From JBGVSA01 sp049840475 (GTDB lineage Bacteria; Pseudomonadota; Gammaproteobacteria; Burkholderiales; Rhodocyclaceae), in the NCBI GenBank assembly GCA_049840475.1, contig JASGKX010000003.1:620001-684000 (forward strand): DNA of 64,000 bases, read 5' to 3'. The translations under genes were made by a program, and so were the position numbers. The notes below the pieces were generated by a model. The model was not told where the DNA came from. It ran no database searches and was given only the letters and a program-made list of their open reading frames with translations. Below, in pieces: positions 1 through 7,353 of the stretch; position 1 is the stretch's first letter, and the number at the start of each line of letters is the position of its first letter.

Positions 1-1
1 C

Positions 2-238
2 GTGCGCCCAGGGCATTTCGATCTGGTGCGACGCTTCAAGCAGTTGTTCTCGCGTTATCAGCGTTCGCGCGACCTGATTGCCGTTGGCGCGTACCAGCAA
101 GGCGCCGATCCGCTGCTGGACGAAGCCGTGCGCACGTATCCGGCGCTGGAAGCCTTCTTGCAGCAAAAAATCACGGATCAGGCTGACTTTGAAAGCAGCC
201 TGCAAGCGCTGCATTTACTATTCGGCCAGAGCCTGTAA
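2..238 (+). CDS. fliI: FliI, flagellum-specific export ATPase (C-terminal end, truncated by window edge)
   Basis: Only the last 78 residues are present; the frame is open to the left edge, so the real start lies outside. The visible part (RRFKQLFSRYQRSRDLIAVG, then a helical tail ending FGQSL) matches the C-terminal helical domain of FliI/YscN-type ATPases related to F1-beta. FliI energises and unlocks the flagellar type III export gate as a hexamer at the cytoplasmic membrane with FliH and FliJ. The adjacent fliJ supports the identification. The catalytic P-loop half is not in the window. Confidence 0.9.
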   Translation: MRPGHFDLVRRFKQLFSRYQRSRDLIAVGAYQQGADPLLDEAVRTYPALEAFLQQKITDQADFESSLQALHLLFGQSL

Positions 239-255
239 GAACCGGAAACTGATCG

Positions 256-702
256 ATGACCGCTAAACAGACGCCGCTCCAGATGCTCACCGAACTCGCG
301 CACACGCGCGTGGATGAGGCGACCCGTCGTCTGGGGGAACTGCTGGCGACCGAACAGGCGAGCGCCGACCGTCTGCAGATGCTGGTGCAGTACCGCGCCG
401 AATATCGCCAGCGCTTTCTCGACAATGCGCGCGACGGTATCGGCCCGGACGCATGGCGCAACTATTCGGTGTTTCTGGGCAAGCTCGACGACGCCATCGC
501 GCAACAGCAATTGATGGTCAACCGATCGCGCCAGATGACGGCGCAAGGCCAGGAAAAATGGATGGCCGAGCGCAATCGCATGAAGGCCTTCGACACCCTT
601 GCCGCCCGCGACGAAGCGCGCGAAGCCGCCGCCGTCGCGCGGCAAGAGCAACGCCAGAACGACGAACACTCCAGCAACAAATTCAGCCGTCAGGGCGACT
701 GA
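256..702 (+). CDS. fliJ: FliJ, flagellar export chaperone-escort / ATPase stalk protein
   Basis: The 148-residue product is almost entirely charged helix, with Arg-, Glu- and Gln-rich heptads over the whole length. This is the coiled-coil hairpin expected for FliJ, which sits in the FliI hexamer like the gamma subunit of F-ATPase and recycles export chaperones. Length agrees with the family (about 147). The gene begins 17 bp after the fliI stop, so the two are probably cotranscribed. Sequence identity in FliJ is generally low, so the call rests on size, coiled-coil character and position. Confidence 0.88.
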   Translation: MTAKQTPLQMLTELAHTRVDEATRRLGELLATEQASADRLQMLVQYRAEYRQRFLDNARDGIGPDAWRNYSVFLGKLDDAIAQQQLMVNRSRQMTAQGQEKWMAERNRMKAFDTLAARDEAREAAAVARQEQRQNDEHSSNKFSRQGD

Positions 703-798
703 TTTCCTCGGGTTACAATTCCGGCCGGTGGCGCTGGAATGTCGGGCCCACCAATTGCGTTCACGCTGTATCCCCTTGCTGTGTCGCTGGAGTGTCCC

Positions 799-1410
799 GT
801 GTCTGTCTTACGCCTGATTGCCCGCCCCGTTCTGCTCGCCGTGCTGTTTCTGTCTGCCTGCGCACCGGTGTCGATGCGTAATGTGTGGCGCGACCCTGCG
901 TACAACGGCCCCGCCCTGCACCATGTGGTTGTGATGAGCATCAGCCGCAGCGACGTGCAGCGGCGCGTGTTCGAGGACAGCTTTGCCGGCTACCTGCAAC
1001 AGCAAGGCGTGCAGGCGCAGGTGTCGTACAACATGCTGCCGGAGAACGGCCCGATCGCAAACGACAAGATCCAGGCGGCATTCGCCCAGAGCGGCGCGGA
1101 CGGCGTGCTGGTGACGCGCATCATCCACGTCGAACAACGGCTGGACGTGGCGCCTTATCCCTACGTGGGCCCCGGTTGGTATCGGCCTGGCTTCTACGGC
1201 TGGTATGGCGGGCCAGCATGGTCGGCCGTGCCGGCGGACGTCTACCAGTACTCGGTGCTGACGCTGGAAACCACGCTGTGGAACCTGTCGTCCGGCAAGA
1301 TCGTGTGGACGGCCGCCAGCCAGATCGTGGAGCCGGACGACGTGTCGCGGCTGGCGAGTTCGCTGGCCCAGACGCTGGTCACACGCATGCGTGCAGACGC
1401 GGTGCTGTAA
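799..1410 (+). CDS. Outer-membrane-type lipoprotein, DUF4136-like
   Basis: From the GTG at 799 the protein opens with a lipoprotein signal (MSVLRLIARP, hydrophobic stretch, lipobox LSAC with the acylated Cys at residue 21). A longer in-frame ATG exists at 739 but would put about 20 polar residues ahead of the signal, so 799 is preferred; a GGAG lies about 6 bp upstream. The mature part (NVWRDP near its start, later a Tyr/Gly/Trp/Pro-rich segment and a LTLETTLWNLSSGKIVWTA strand pair) resembles the DUF4136 lipoprotein family, whose function is unknown. It lies between fliJ and fliK, where no flagellar lipoprotein is normally found. A role in flagella is not shown by the sequence. Confidence 0.75.
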   Translation: MSVLRLIARPVLLAVLFLSACAPVSMRNVWRDPAYNGPALHHVVVMSISRSDVQRRVFEDSFAGYLQQQGVQAQVSYNMLPENGPIANDKIQAAFAQSGADGVLVTRIIHVEQRLDVAPYPYVGPGWYRPGFYGWYGGPAWSAVPADVYQYSVLTLETTLWNLSSGKIVWTAASQIVEPDDVSRLASSLAQTLVTRMRADAVL

Positions 1411-1474
1411 GGCACTTGTCTGTGATCCCCTGTCTTGCTTGCGCCCTGCACTGATCCACGGAATCTGCCAGAAC

Positions 1475-1490
1475 TGGCATAGCCTTTGCT
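1475..1490 (+). promoter_or_regulatory. Putative sigma-54 (-24/-12) promoter for fliK
   Basis: TGGCATAGCCTTTGCT has the GG-N10-GC spacing and the TGGCA...TTGCT elements of an RpoN promoter. It lies 38 bp upstream of the fliK ATG, in a 118-bp gap after a non-flagellar gene. This is recognised by eye only; no enhancer site was found. Confidence 0.55.
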
Positions 1491-1528
1491 GAATGGCGTG
1501 TGACTCGCTTTTCAGAAAGGACTCTCCG

Positions 1529-2647
1529 ATGGCCGATGTAACGATGAACGTGGTGCAGGCGCTGCAAGCCATGACACCCGCTTCACCGCAAAACAGCGCC
1601 CAGTCGTCCGCTTCGCCCGCCGAGAGTTTTTCGCGTGTGATGAGCCAGCGCGGCAATACGCCGCAGAACACGCAGCAATCGTCGAAAGCCCCTCAGGACA
1701 AAGCTCCTGGCCCGCAGGAGGCCGCTCAGCCCGAAGAAGAACCCGCTCCGGCCGGCACAGCCATCGAACGCCTTTTGGCGGCGATGAAGGCGGACACCAG
1801 CGCGACGGAAGAAGAAGACCCGCTGGCTGCCGTCAAGGCGCTCATCGAAAAACTCACCAAGCCGGCCGACGAGACCGACGATGACAAGAGCGAAGCGCTG
1901 ACCACCGACACCGACGCGGCAACATTGATCGCTACGCCAGTGGTCGTGCCGGACAAGCTTGCCGCCCCGGCGGCAACTGTTGCCGATACGACGGCGACCG
2001 ACGACGCAGCGCTGGGCCAGACAAGCACCAAGACGCGCGGCACGCTGGATGACGCGCTGGCCACCATCGGCCGCGAAGACAATCCGCATGCCGCAGTGCA
2101 GACACCCGAGGGCGACAACGGTTTTGCCGCGCATGCCGCACAGGCGGCCGCCAACCAGCACGCCGCCGCACAAGCGGCGCAACGTGCCGATATCCCGCAA
2201 CACACCGTCCACACGCCGGTCGACAACCCCGCCTGGGCCGAAGACGTGGGCCAAAAGCTGGTGTGGACCGCCCATCAGGACTCCGGCAAGGCCTCGCTGG
2301 TGCTGACGCCGCCCTCGCTGGGCCGCGTGGAGGTTTCGCTCAACGTGAACGGCGATCAGGCCACCGCAACCTTCGTCGCCGCCAGCCATGCCGCACGCGA
2401 CGCGCTGAACGATTCGATGCCCCGCCTGCGCGAAGTGCTTGCGCAAGCCGGCATCCACCTTGGTCAGGCCGACGTGAGCGCCAACCAGAGCGGCCAGCAG
2501 GGGCAAGCGCAGAACGCCTGGCAAGGCAGTCGCGCCACGGGCGGCAGCAACTATGCGCAAGGCGGCGCGGCGATGACGGAAGTGGGCGCCGTGCGCAGCC
2601 AGATGCCGGTGCGCGGAGGCAACGGATTGGTCAACACCTTCGCCTGA
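1529..2647 (+). CDS. fliK: FliK, flagellar hook-length control protein
   Basis: The ATG at 1529 has GAAAGGA 7 bp upstream and gives 372 residues. The N-terminal two thirds is low complexity, rich in Ala, Pro, Gln, Thr and acidic residues, as expected for the secreted molecular-ruler part. Residues from about 240 to 330 form the conserved Flg_hook C-terminal domain, with WAEDVGQKLVW, LTPPSLGRVEVSL and ALNDSMPRLREVLAQAGI. This domain contacts FlhB and switches export from hook to filament substrates. The tail is rich in Gln, Ser and Gly. A sigma-54-like element lies just upstream. Confidence 0.92.
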   Translation: MADVTMNVVQALQAMTPASPQNSAQSSASPAESFSRVMSQRGNTPQNTQQSSKAPQDKAPGPQEAAQPEEEPAPAGTAIERLLAAMKADTSATEEEDPLAAVKALIEKLTKPADETDDDKSEALTTDTDAATLIATPVVVPDKLAAPAATVADTTATDDAALGQTSTKTRGTLDDALATIGREDNPHAAVQTPEGDNGFAAHAAQAAANQHAAAQAAQRADIPQHTVHTPVDNPAWAEDVGQKLVWTAHQDSGKASLVLTPPSLGRVEVSLNVNGDQATATFVAASHAARDALNDSMPRLREVLAQAGIHLGQADVSANQSGQQGQAQNAWQGSRATGGSNYAQGGAAMTEVGAVRSQMPVRGGNGLVNTFA

Positions 2648-2795
2648 TGGACCTGCCAATTCAGGGGAGCAACAACACCCTGAAAGGTTTTTTTGCGTTC
2701 GAACCCTTCATTTGACGGGTAAGGCGTCCGTTATTCAACGCATCGAACCGGCCTTCTAGGCTGGACAATGCAACGGACGTGAAAGGCAGAAAACC

Positions 2796-3368
2796 ATGGC
2801 GAAGGAAGCACCAAAGAAAGAGGAAAGCGCGGCAGTGCCGGCCAAGCGCGGTCGCAAGGTGATTTTCATCGTCATCGGCGCGGTGCTGGTTTCGGTTGTC
2901 GTGGGTCTGGCGCTGGGAAAAGTGCTGTTCGGTCGTCACGCCAGCGGCGGTGCCACCGCCGACGGTGAGGAAGAAGTGCATGAAGCGGCCCCGCGCAAGG
3001 CCGAACCGGGCAAGCCGCCGGTTTTCGTGAACCTGGACCCGTTCACGGTGAATCTGCAGGCCAGCGACACTGGCGTCGAACAGTATTTGCAGGCGGTTGC
3101 CACCCTGCGCGTGAGCGATGAAAAGGCTGCCGAGCAGATCAAGCTGTACATGCCGCAGATCCGCCACGAAGTGCTGTCGCTGATGGCGGCCAAGACGTCT
3201 GCCGATGTCAGCACGCTGGAAGGCCGCAAGCAACTGGCGGAGGAAATCCGCGACGTGAGCAATGAAGTGCTGGGCTTCTCGCCGCCAGCGAACAAGCGCG
3301 GCAAGCGCCCGGCCAGTGACGATTTTCCGGTGATGGCGGTGTTCTTCACCCAATTCATCGTGCAGTAA
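2796..3368 (+). CDS. fliL: FliL, stator-associated flagellar basal-body protein
   Basis: 190 residues: a short basic cytoplasmic segment, one membrane helix at about residues 20-45 (VIFIVIGAVLVSVVVGLALG), an acidic linker, then the periplasmic FliL domain with PVFVNLDPFTVNL and a closing FFTQFIVQ. FliL rings surround MotA/MotB-type stators and affect torque and stator engagement. The ATG at 2796 follows GGCAGAAAACC. It heads the fliLMN run and is separated from fliK by 148 bp with no recognisable gene. Confidence 0.93.
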   Translation: MAKEAPKKEESAAVPAKRGRKVIFIVIGAVLVSVVVGLALGKVLFGRHASGGATADGEEEVHEAAPRKAEPGKPPVFVNLDPFTVNLQASDTGVEQYLQAVATLRVSDEKAAEQIKLYMPQIRHEVLSLMAAKTSADVSTLEGRKQLAEEIRDVSNEVLGFSPPANKRGKRPASDDFPVMAVFFTQFIVQ

Positions 3369-3410
3369 CGCAGGCGAACACACGGAGCAAAAGGACACCG
3401 AGGCGCAGCG

Positions 3411-4433
3411 ATGGGACAGGATTTTCTCTCTCAGGATGAAGTAGATGCCCTGCTGCGCGGCGTAACCGGCGAATCCGATGAGCCGGACACGCCGGACGAC
3501 GACGGCACGGGCATACGGCCGTATGACCTTGCCACGCAGGAGCGGATCGTGCGCGGGCGCATGCCCACGCTCGAACTCATCCACGAACGCTTCGGTCGTT
3601 ACCTGCGGATCGGGCTGTTCAACTACATGCACCGCAATTCGGAGGTGTCGATCGGCTCCATCCGCGTGCAGAAGTACAGCGAATTCGTGCGCAACCTGGT
3701 GGTGCCGACCAACCTCAACCTGGTCATGGCCAAGCCGTTGCGCGGCACGGGCCTGATCGTGTTCGACCCGAACCTTGTGTTTCTGGTGGTCGACAACATG
3801 TTCGGCGGCGACGGGCGCTTTCATACGCGCGTAGAAGGCCGCGACTTCACCGCCACCGAGCAACGCATCATCCAGGGCCTGCTCAAGGTGGTGTTCGCCG
3901 AATACGAACGCGCCTGGGCGCCGGTATTCACGCTGCAGTTCGAATACATCCGCAGCGAGATGAATTCGCAGTTCGCCAACATCGCCACGCCGTCGGAAAT
4001 CGTCGTGGCGACGACTTTCACGCTTGAGTTTGGCGGTGCGCAGGCCGATATGCATGTGTGCTTCCCGTATTCGATGGTCGAGCCGATCCGCGACATCCTG
4101 TACAGCTCGATGCAGTCGGACCACATCACGCAGGACAAGCGCTGGGTGAGCCTGATGTCAAAGCAAGTGCGTGCGGTCGATGTGGAAATCGTCGCCAATC
4201 TTGCGGAAACCACGCTCACGCTGCGCGACGTTGCCAACTTCAAGGTGGGCGACGTGATCCCGCTGGATATCCCCGAGATGATCAGCGCGCACGTAGACGG
4301 CGTGGGCGTGCTCGAAGGCAAGTACGGCACGCAGAACGGCAATTACGCCTTGCGCGTGGAGCGTTTCATTACGCCGGAAGACACTGAAATCAACCTGATC
4401 GCGACGAAATTGGGAGTTGAACAACATGGCTGA
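3411..4433 (+). CDS. fliM: FliM, flagellar motor switch protein
   Basis: 340 residues, typical for FliM. The N-terminus MGQDFLSQDEVDALL is the conserved CheY-P-binding peptide. It is followed by an acidic linker, the CheC-like middle domain (about residues 45-230) and the C-terminal SpoA domain that packs with FliN in the C-ring. The gene lies 42 bp after fliL and overlaps the fliN start by 8 bp, which indicates translational coupling of switch components. Confidence 0.96.
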   Translation: MGQDFLSQDEVDALLRGVTGESDEPDTPDDDGTGIRPYDLATQERIVRGRMPTLELIHERFGRYLRIGLFNYMHRNSEVSIGSIRVQKYSEFVRNLVVPTNLNLVMAKPLRGTGLIVFDPNLVFLVVDNMFGGDGRFHTRVEGRDFTATEQRIIQGLLKVVFAEYERAWAPVFTLQFEYIRSEMNSQFANIATPSEIVVATTFTLEFGGAQADMHVCFPYSMVEPIRDILYSSMQSDHITQDKRWVSLMSKQVRAVDVEIVANLAETTLTLRDVANFKVGDVIPLDIPEMISAHVDGVGVLEGKYGTQNGNYALRVERFITPEDTEINLIATKLGVEQHG

Positions 4434-4839
4434 TCTCGACACCGCCGACAGCATCACCGACGACGACTGGGCAGCCGCCATGCAAGAACAGGCTGTGCCC
4501 GCGGCTGCGCCGCAGCCGGCCAACAACCTGTTCCAGAACTTCGGCCAGCCCGCAGCACCGACCGGGCCGTCGACGATGAATGACTTTGATCTCATCCTCG
4601 ACATCCCGGTGAACATCACCGTGCAACTAGGCCGCACCAAGATTTCGATCCGTAACCTGCTGCAACTGGCGCACGGTTCAGTGGTGGAACTCGACGCCCT
4701 GGCGGGCGAGCCGATGGACGTGCTCGTCAACGGCACGCTCATCGCACAAGGCGAAGTCGTGGTGGTGAACGACAAGTTCGGTATCCGCCTGACCGACATC
4801 GTCACGCCGTCGGAGCGCGTGCGGAAGCTGCGGACCTGA
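4426..4839 (+). CDS. fliN: FliN, flagellar motor switch protein
   Basis: Starting at the ATG at 4426 (TGGGAG about 9 bp upstream, overlapping the end of fliM) the product has 137 residues. It has an acidic, Ala/Pro-rich N-terminal arm, then a SpoA domain from about residue 52 (LILDIPVNITVQLGR, LLQLAHGSVVELD, VLVNGTLIAQGEVVVVNDKF). A TTG nine bases upstream is an alternative start. FliN forms the bottom of the C-ring. A strong terminator follows immediately, so transcription of the switch genes appears to stop here instead of running on into fliO. Confidence 0.95.
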   Translation: MADLDTADSITDDDWAAAMQEQAVPAAAPQPANNLFQNFGQPAAPTGPSTMNDFDLILDIPVNITVQLGRTKISIRNLLQLAHGSVVELDALAGEPMDVLVNGTLIAQGEVVVVNDKFGIRLTDIVTPSERVRKLRT

Positions 4840-4849
4840 TTGAACACAG

Positions 4850-4870
4850 AGCCTCCGATTGGAGGCTTTT
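4850..4870 (+). terminator. Rho-independent terminator after fliN
   Basis: A 7-bp perfect stem AGCCTCC / GGAGGCT with a 4-base loop GATT is followed by TTT. It begins 11 bp after the fliN stop and separates the switch genes from ycaO. Confidence 0.8.
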
Positions 4871-4969
4871 GTGAATTGCCGACAATACTTGGGAAAAGTC
4901 TGACCTAGCCCAGCCTTTGGACGCAGTCGCGTCTATACAGTCGCGCCCTTCCCCATCCAAGGCGCGGCC

Positions 4970-6689
4970 ATGAATCAAGAGAGTTTCATCCCCGGCAAGG
5001 ACGCTTCGCTCGAAGCATCCATCTCCACCCTGCGCGGCGTGCTGGCCGCTCGCGGTTTCGACGTCGAAGAGGCCTCCTGGCTCAACCCGGTTGACGGCGT
5101 GTGGTCCGTGCATCTGCGCGACACGGCGTGCCCCATCATGTTCTCGAACGGCAAGGGCGCAAGCCAGTTGGCAGCCCGCGCAAGCGCACTGGGCGAGTTC
5201 GTCGAACGCGTCGAACAGCCGGCATTTCTGGACGCATTACTACCTGGGTGCGGAACGCGCCGGATCGGCGGCCGTGCACGACGCACGCGAGCGCTGGTTT
5301 GCCGTGCCGGACGACGGTGAGTGGCCCGAAGGCCTGCTCGATGAAGCGTTGATCGAACATTACGACCCGGATGGCAACATCGATGCGGCCATGCTCGTCG
5401 ACCTGAACTCCGGTAACCGCGAACGCGGCATCTGTGCCCTGCCCTTTACGCGACTGTCCGACGAGGCAACCGTGTGGATGCCGGTGAACATCGTCGGCAA
5501 CCTGTTCCTCTCCAACGGTATCGCCGCCGGCAACACGATGTTCGAAGCGCGCAGCCAAGCGCTATCAGAAGTGCTGGAACGGCACGTCAAATACCGCGTG
5601 ATCGCTGAAAACCTGTGCCTGCCCGAGGTCCCCGATGACGTGCTCGCGCGCTACCCGGTAAGCGTGGCGGGTATCGAAGCGCTGCGCGCCGCGGGCTTCG
5701 GCATCCTGGTGAAAGACGCTTCGCTCGGCGGCGAATTCCCCGTCATGTGCGTGGCGCTGATCAATCCGAAGGACCAAGGCCTGTACGCCAGCTTCGGTGC
5801 GCACCCGAACATCGCCATTGCGCTGGAACGTGCGTTGACCGAGCTCCTGCAGGGCCGCGCGCTGGACGCGCTGGACGGTTTCCCGCCGCCCACGTTCGAC
5901 GCCGACGATGCCGCATCGCCGGCCAACCTTGAATTGCACTTCGTTGATTCGAGCGGCCTGATCGCGTGGGATTTCGTGCGCAACGTACCGGACTTCGACT
6001 TTGCCGACTGGAACTTCGCCGGCAGCACACGCGACGAATACAACTGGCTGTGCGAGTGCATCGCGCAACAGGGCCATGACATCTATGCCATCGATTACGC
6101 GCATCTGGGCGCGTACACCTGTCGCATGCTCGTGCCGGGCATGTCGGAGGTCTATCCGGTCGAGGACCTCGAATGGGAGAACAACAGCATCGGCATCGCG
6201 TTGCGCGAATACCTGTTCGATGTGGGCGCGCTGAGCGAGGCGCAATGCCAGCAATTGCTGGACGAACTGCAGGAATCGGACCTTGCCGATGAGCGCCCGA
6301 TCTGGGAACTGGTCGGTCTGGCGATGCCCGACGACCAGCCCTGGAAGCAGCTACGCATCGGCGAACTGAAAACACTGTTGGCGTTGGCCGTGGGCGACGC
6401 CGACGCCGCACGCGAAGGCTGCGAATGGATCGAGCATTTCAACGATCTGCCCGCGCCGCGCGCCAAGGTGTACCGCTGCGTGCGAGCCTTGCTTGAACTG
6501 ACCGACCGCGACGCATTCGAACAGGCGCTGACGCTGAGTTTCGGTGCCGAAACCGTGGCACGCGCAGCGGCGCTGGTCGACCGGGAAGAACGGTTCTTCG
6601 ACTTGAACCGGCTGGGGCGCAACTTTGAAGGGAGCGCGCTGCACCAGCGCCTGCTCGCAGAACACGACAAGCTCGGCATCGGGCGCTAA
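4970..6689 (+). pseudogene. ycaO: YcaO, RimO-associated ribosomal protein S12 methylthiolation factor, with an apparent 1-base frameshift
   Basis: The N-terminal frame (MNQESFIPGKDASLEASI, then EEASWLNPVDGVWSVHLRD and NGKGASQLAARASALGE) and, from about 5226, a second frame (WTHYYLGAE, RGICALPFTR, GNLFLSNGIAAGNT, FASFGAHPN-like segment, LTELLQGR) together match the whole of E. coli YcaO. Removing one T from the TTT at 5225-5227 restores a single frame of about 572 residues (E. coli 586), with gapless alignment across the join. YcaO proteins bind ATP; the E. coli protein assists RimO in beta-methylthiolation of S12. The copy is otherwise intact, so a sequencing error is as likely as a real mutation. 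Its position inside the fli operon is unusual. Confidence 0.88.
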
Positions 6690-6708
6690 GGCCGCACTGA
6701 CAGGGGTT

Positions 6709-6742
6709 TGCGCTGGCGCAGGATGCGCGCCGGCGCAGCCTT
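6709..6742 (+). terminator. Possible terminator hairpin after ycaO
   Basis: TGCGCTGGCGC (6709-6719) can pair with GCGCCGGCGCA (6727-6737), with one G-T wobble and a 7-base loop, followed within 4 bases by only TTT. The stem is strong but the U-tract poor, so this is a tentative call. Confidence 0.4.
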
Positions 6743-6752
6743 TACCTACGTG

Positions 6753-6786
6753 TTCGCAATTGTTATTGCGAACCATTCTTGTTATC
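6753..6786 (+). promoter_or_regulatory. Palindromic, Fur-box-like operator ahead of the PepSY cassette
   Basis: TTCGCAAT TGTT ATTGCGAA (6753-6772) is a perfect 8-bp inverted repeat. It runs on into CCATTCTTGTTATC; read on the minus strand this resembles the AAGAATGGTTCNCAATA pattern of Fur boxes. It lies directly before a gene set typical of siderophore/iron uptake. Fur binding is inferred from similarity and context only. Confidence 0.45.
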
Positions 6787-6796
6787 CTCGCGGGCA

Positions 6797-7090
6797 TTGA
6801 AATCCCTGCCCGCAGTCGCTGTGACTCTCATCGCCGTCCTGTTGTCGCTCATGTCCGCGACCGCGCTCTATGGTGCTTCGCGCCACCAGCGTCTGCTGCG
6901 TGAAGCATTGCCCGCGCGCGCCGCGCTGATCTGCGCCGCCGTGCTTGCGGCCTTGTCGTGGCACGCCTGGGCGACTGTGCTGTGGGCGACGTCGGCTACC
7001 GCAGCCACCTTGTCGGTCATCATGCTCGGCGCCGTTGCGTGGCCCATCTTGCTGGCGATCTTCAAACCTGCCACGGAGCGGGTGCGCTGA
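6797..7090 (+). CDS. Small membrane protein, DUF3325-like
   Basis: Roughly 97 residues with three predicted membrane helices (about VAVTLIAVLLSLMSATALYG, ALICAAVLAALSWHAWATVL and LSVIMLGAVAWPILLAIF) and the SRHQRLL motif between helices 1 and 2 that is typical of DUF3325 proteins. The start is uncertain: TTG at 6779, TTG at 6797 and GTG at 6821 are all in frame. The first overlaps the putative Fur site, so 6797 is chosen. The stop overlaps the next gene's ATG by one base. DUF3325 genes usually accompany PepSY-TM proteins in iron/siderophore loci; their molecular role is unknown. Confidence 0.65.
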   Translation: MKSLPAVAVTLIAVLLSLMSATALYGASRHQRLLREALPARAALICAAVLAALSWHAWATVLWATSATAATLSVIMLGAVAWPILLAIFKPATERVR

Positions 7091-7344
7091 TGTGGGGAAA
7101 AGTCTCCGCAGGTGTGCTGCTCGGGTTGCCTTTGTCCGTATTCCTGCTCGGCGCGCTGGCCTATGCGTTGCCCGGCCCCTGGCAGGACTCCACCATCGGC
7201 GTGATGCTGCTCCTGCCACCCGTGTGGATGGCGGTCATCACGGCCAGCGCCAACTTCCGTAACGGCCTGCGCGCATGGCGCGTCATGGCGCTTTGCACCG
7301 CCCTCGCCTTTGCCCTGCTATCGCTGGCCCGGATGGCCGGTTAG
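7090..7344 (+). CDS. Small inner-membrane protein of the PepSY cassette (possibly DUF3649-like)
   Basis: 84 residues starting MWGKVSAGVLLGLP at an ATG overlapping the upstream stop (TGATG). Three hydrophobic helices are visible (about residues 4-25, 35-52 and 62-80). I do not recognise it with certainty. Size, membrane character and position between a DUF3325 gene and a PepSY-TM gene suggest the DUF3649 or a related accessory family found in ferric-siderophore loci. The one-base overlap and 9-bp gap to the next gene indicate a single transcript. Confidence 0.6.
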   Translation: MWGKVSAGVLLGLPLSVFLLGALAYALPGPWQDSTIGVMLLLPPVWMAVITASANFRNGLRAWRVMALCTALAFALLSLARMAG

Positions 7345-7353
7345 GGACGACCC

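Noticed and set aside
1583..2659. Long minus-strand ORF opposite fliK
   Set aside because: Shadow of the GC-rich, low-complexity fliK reading frame; Arg/His/Gly-rich product with no recognisable domain.
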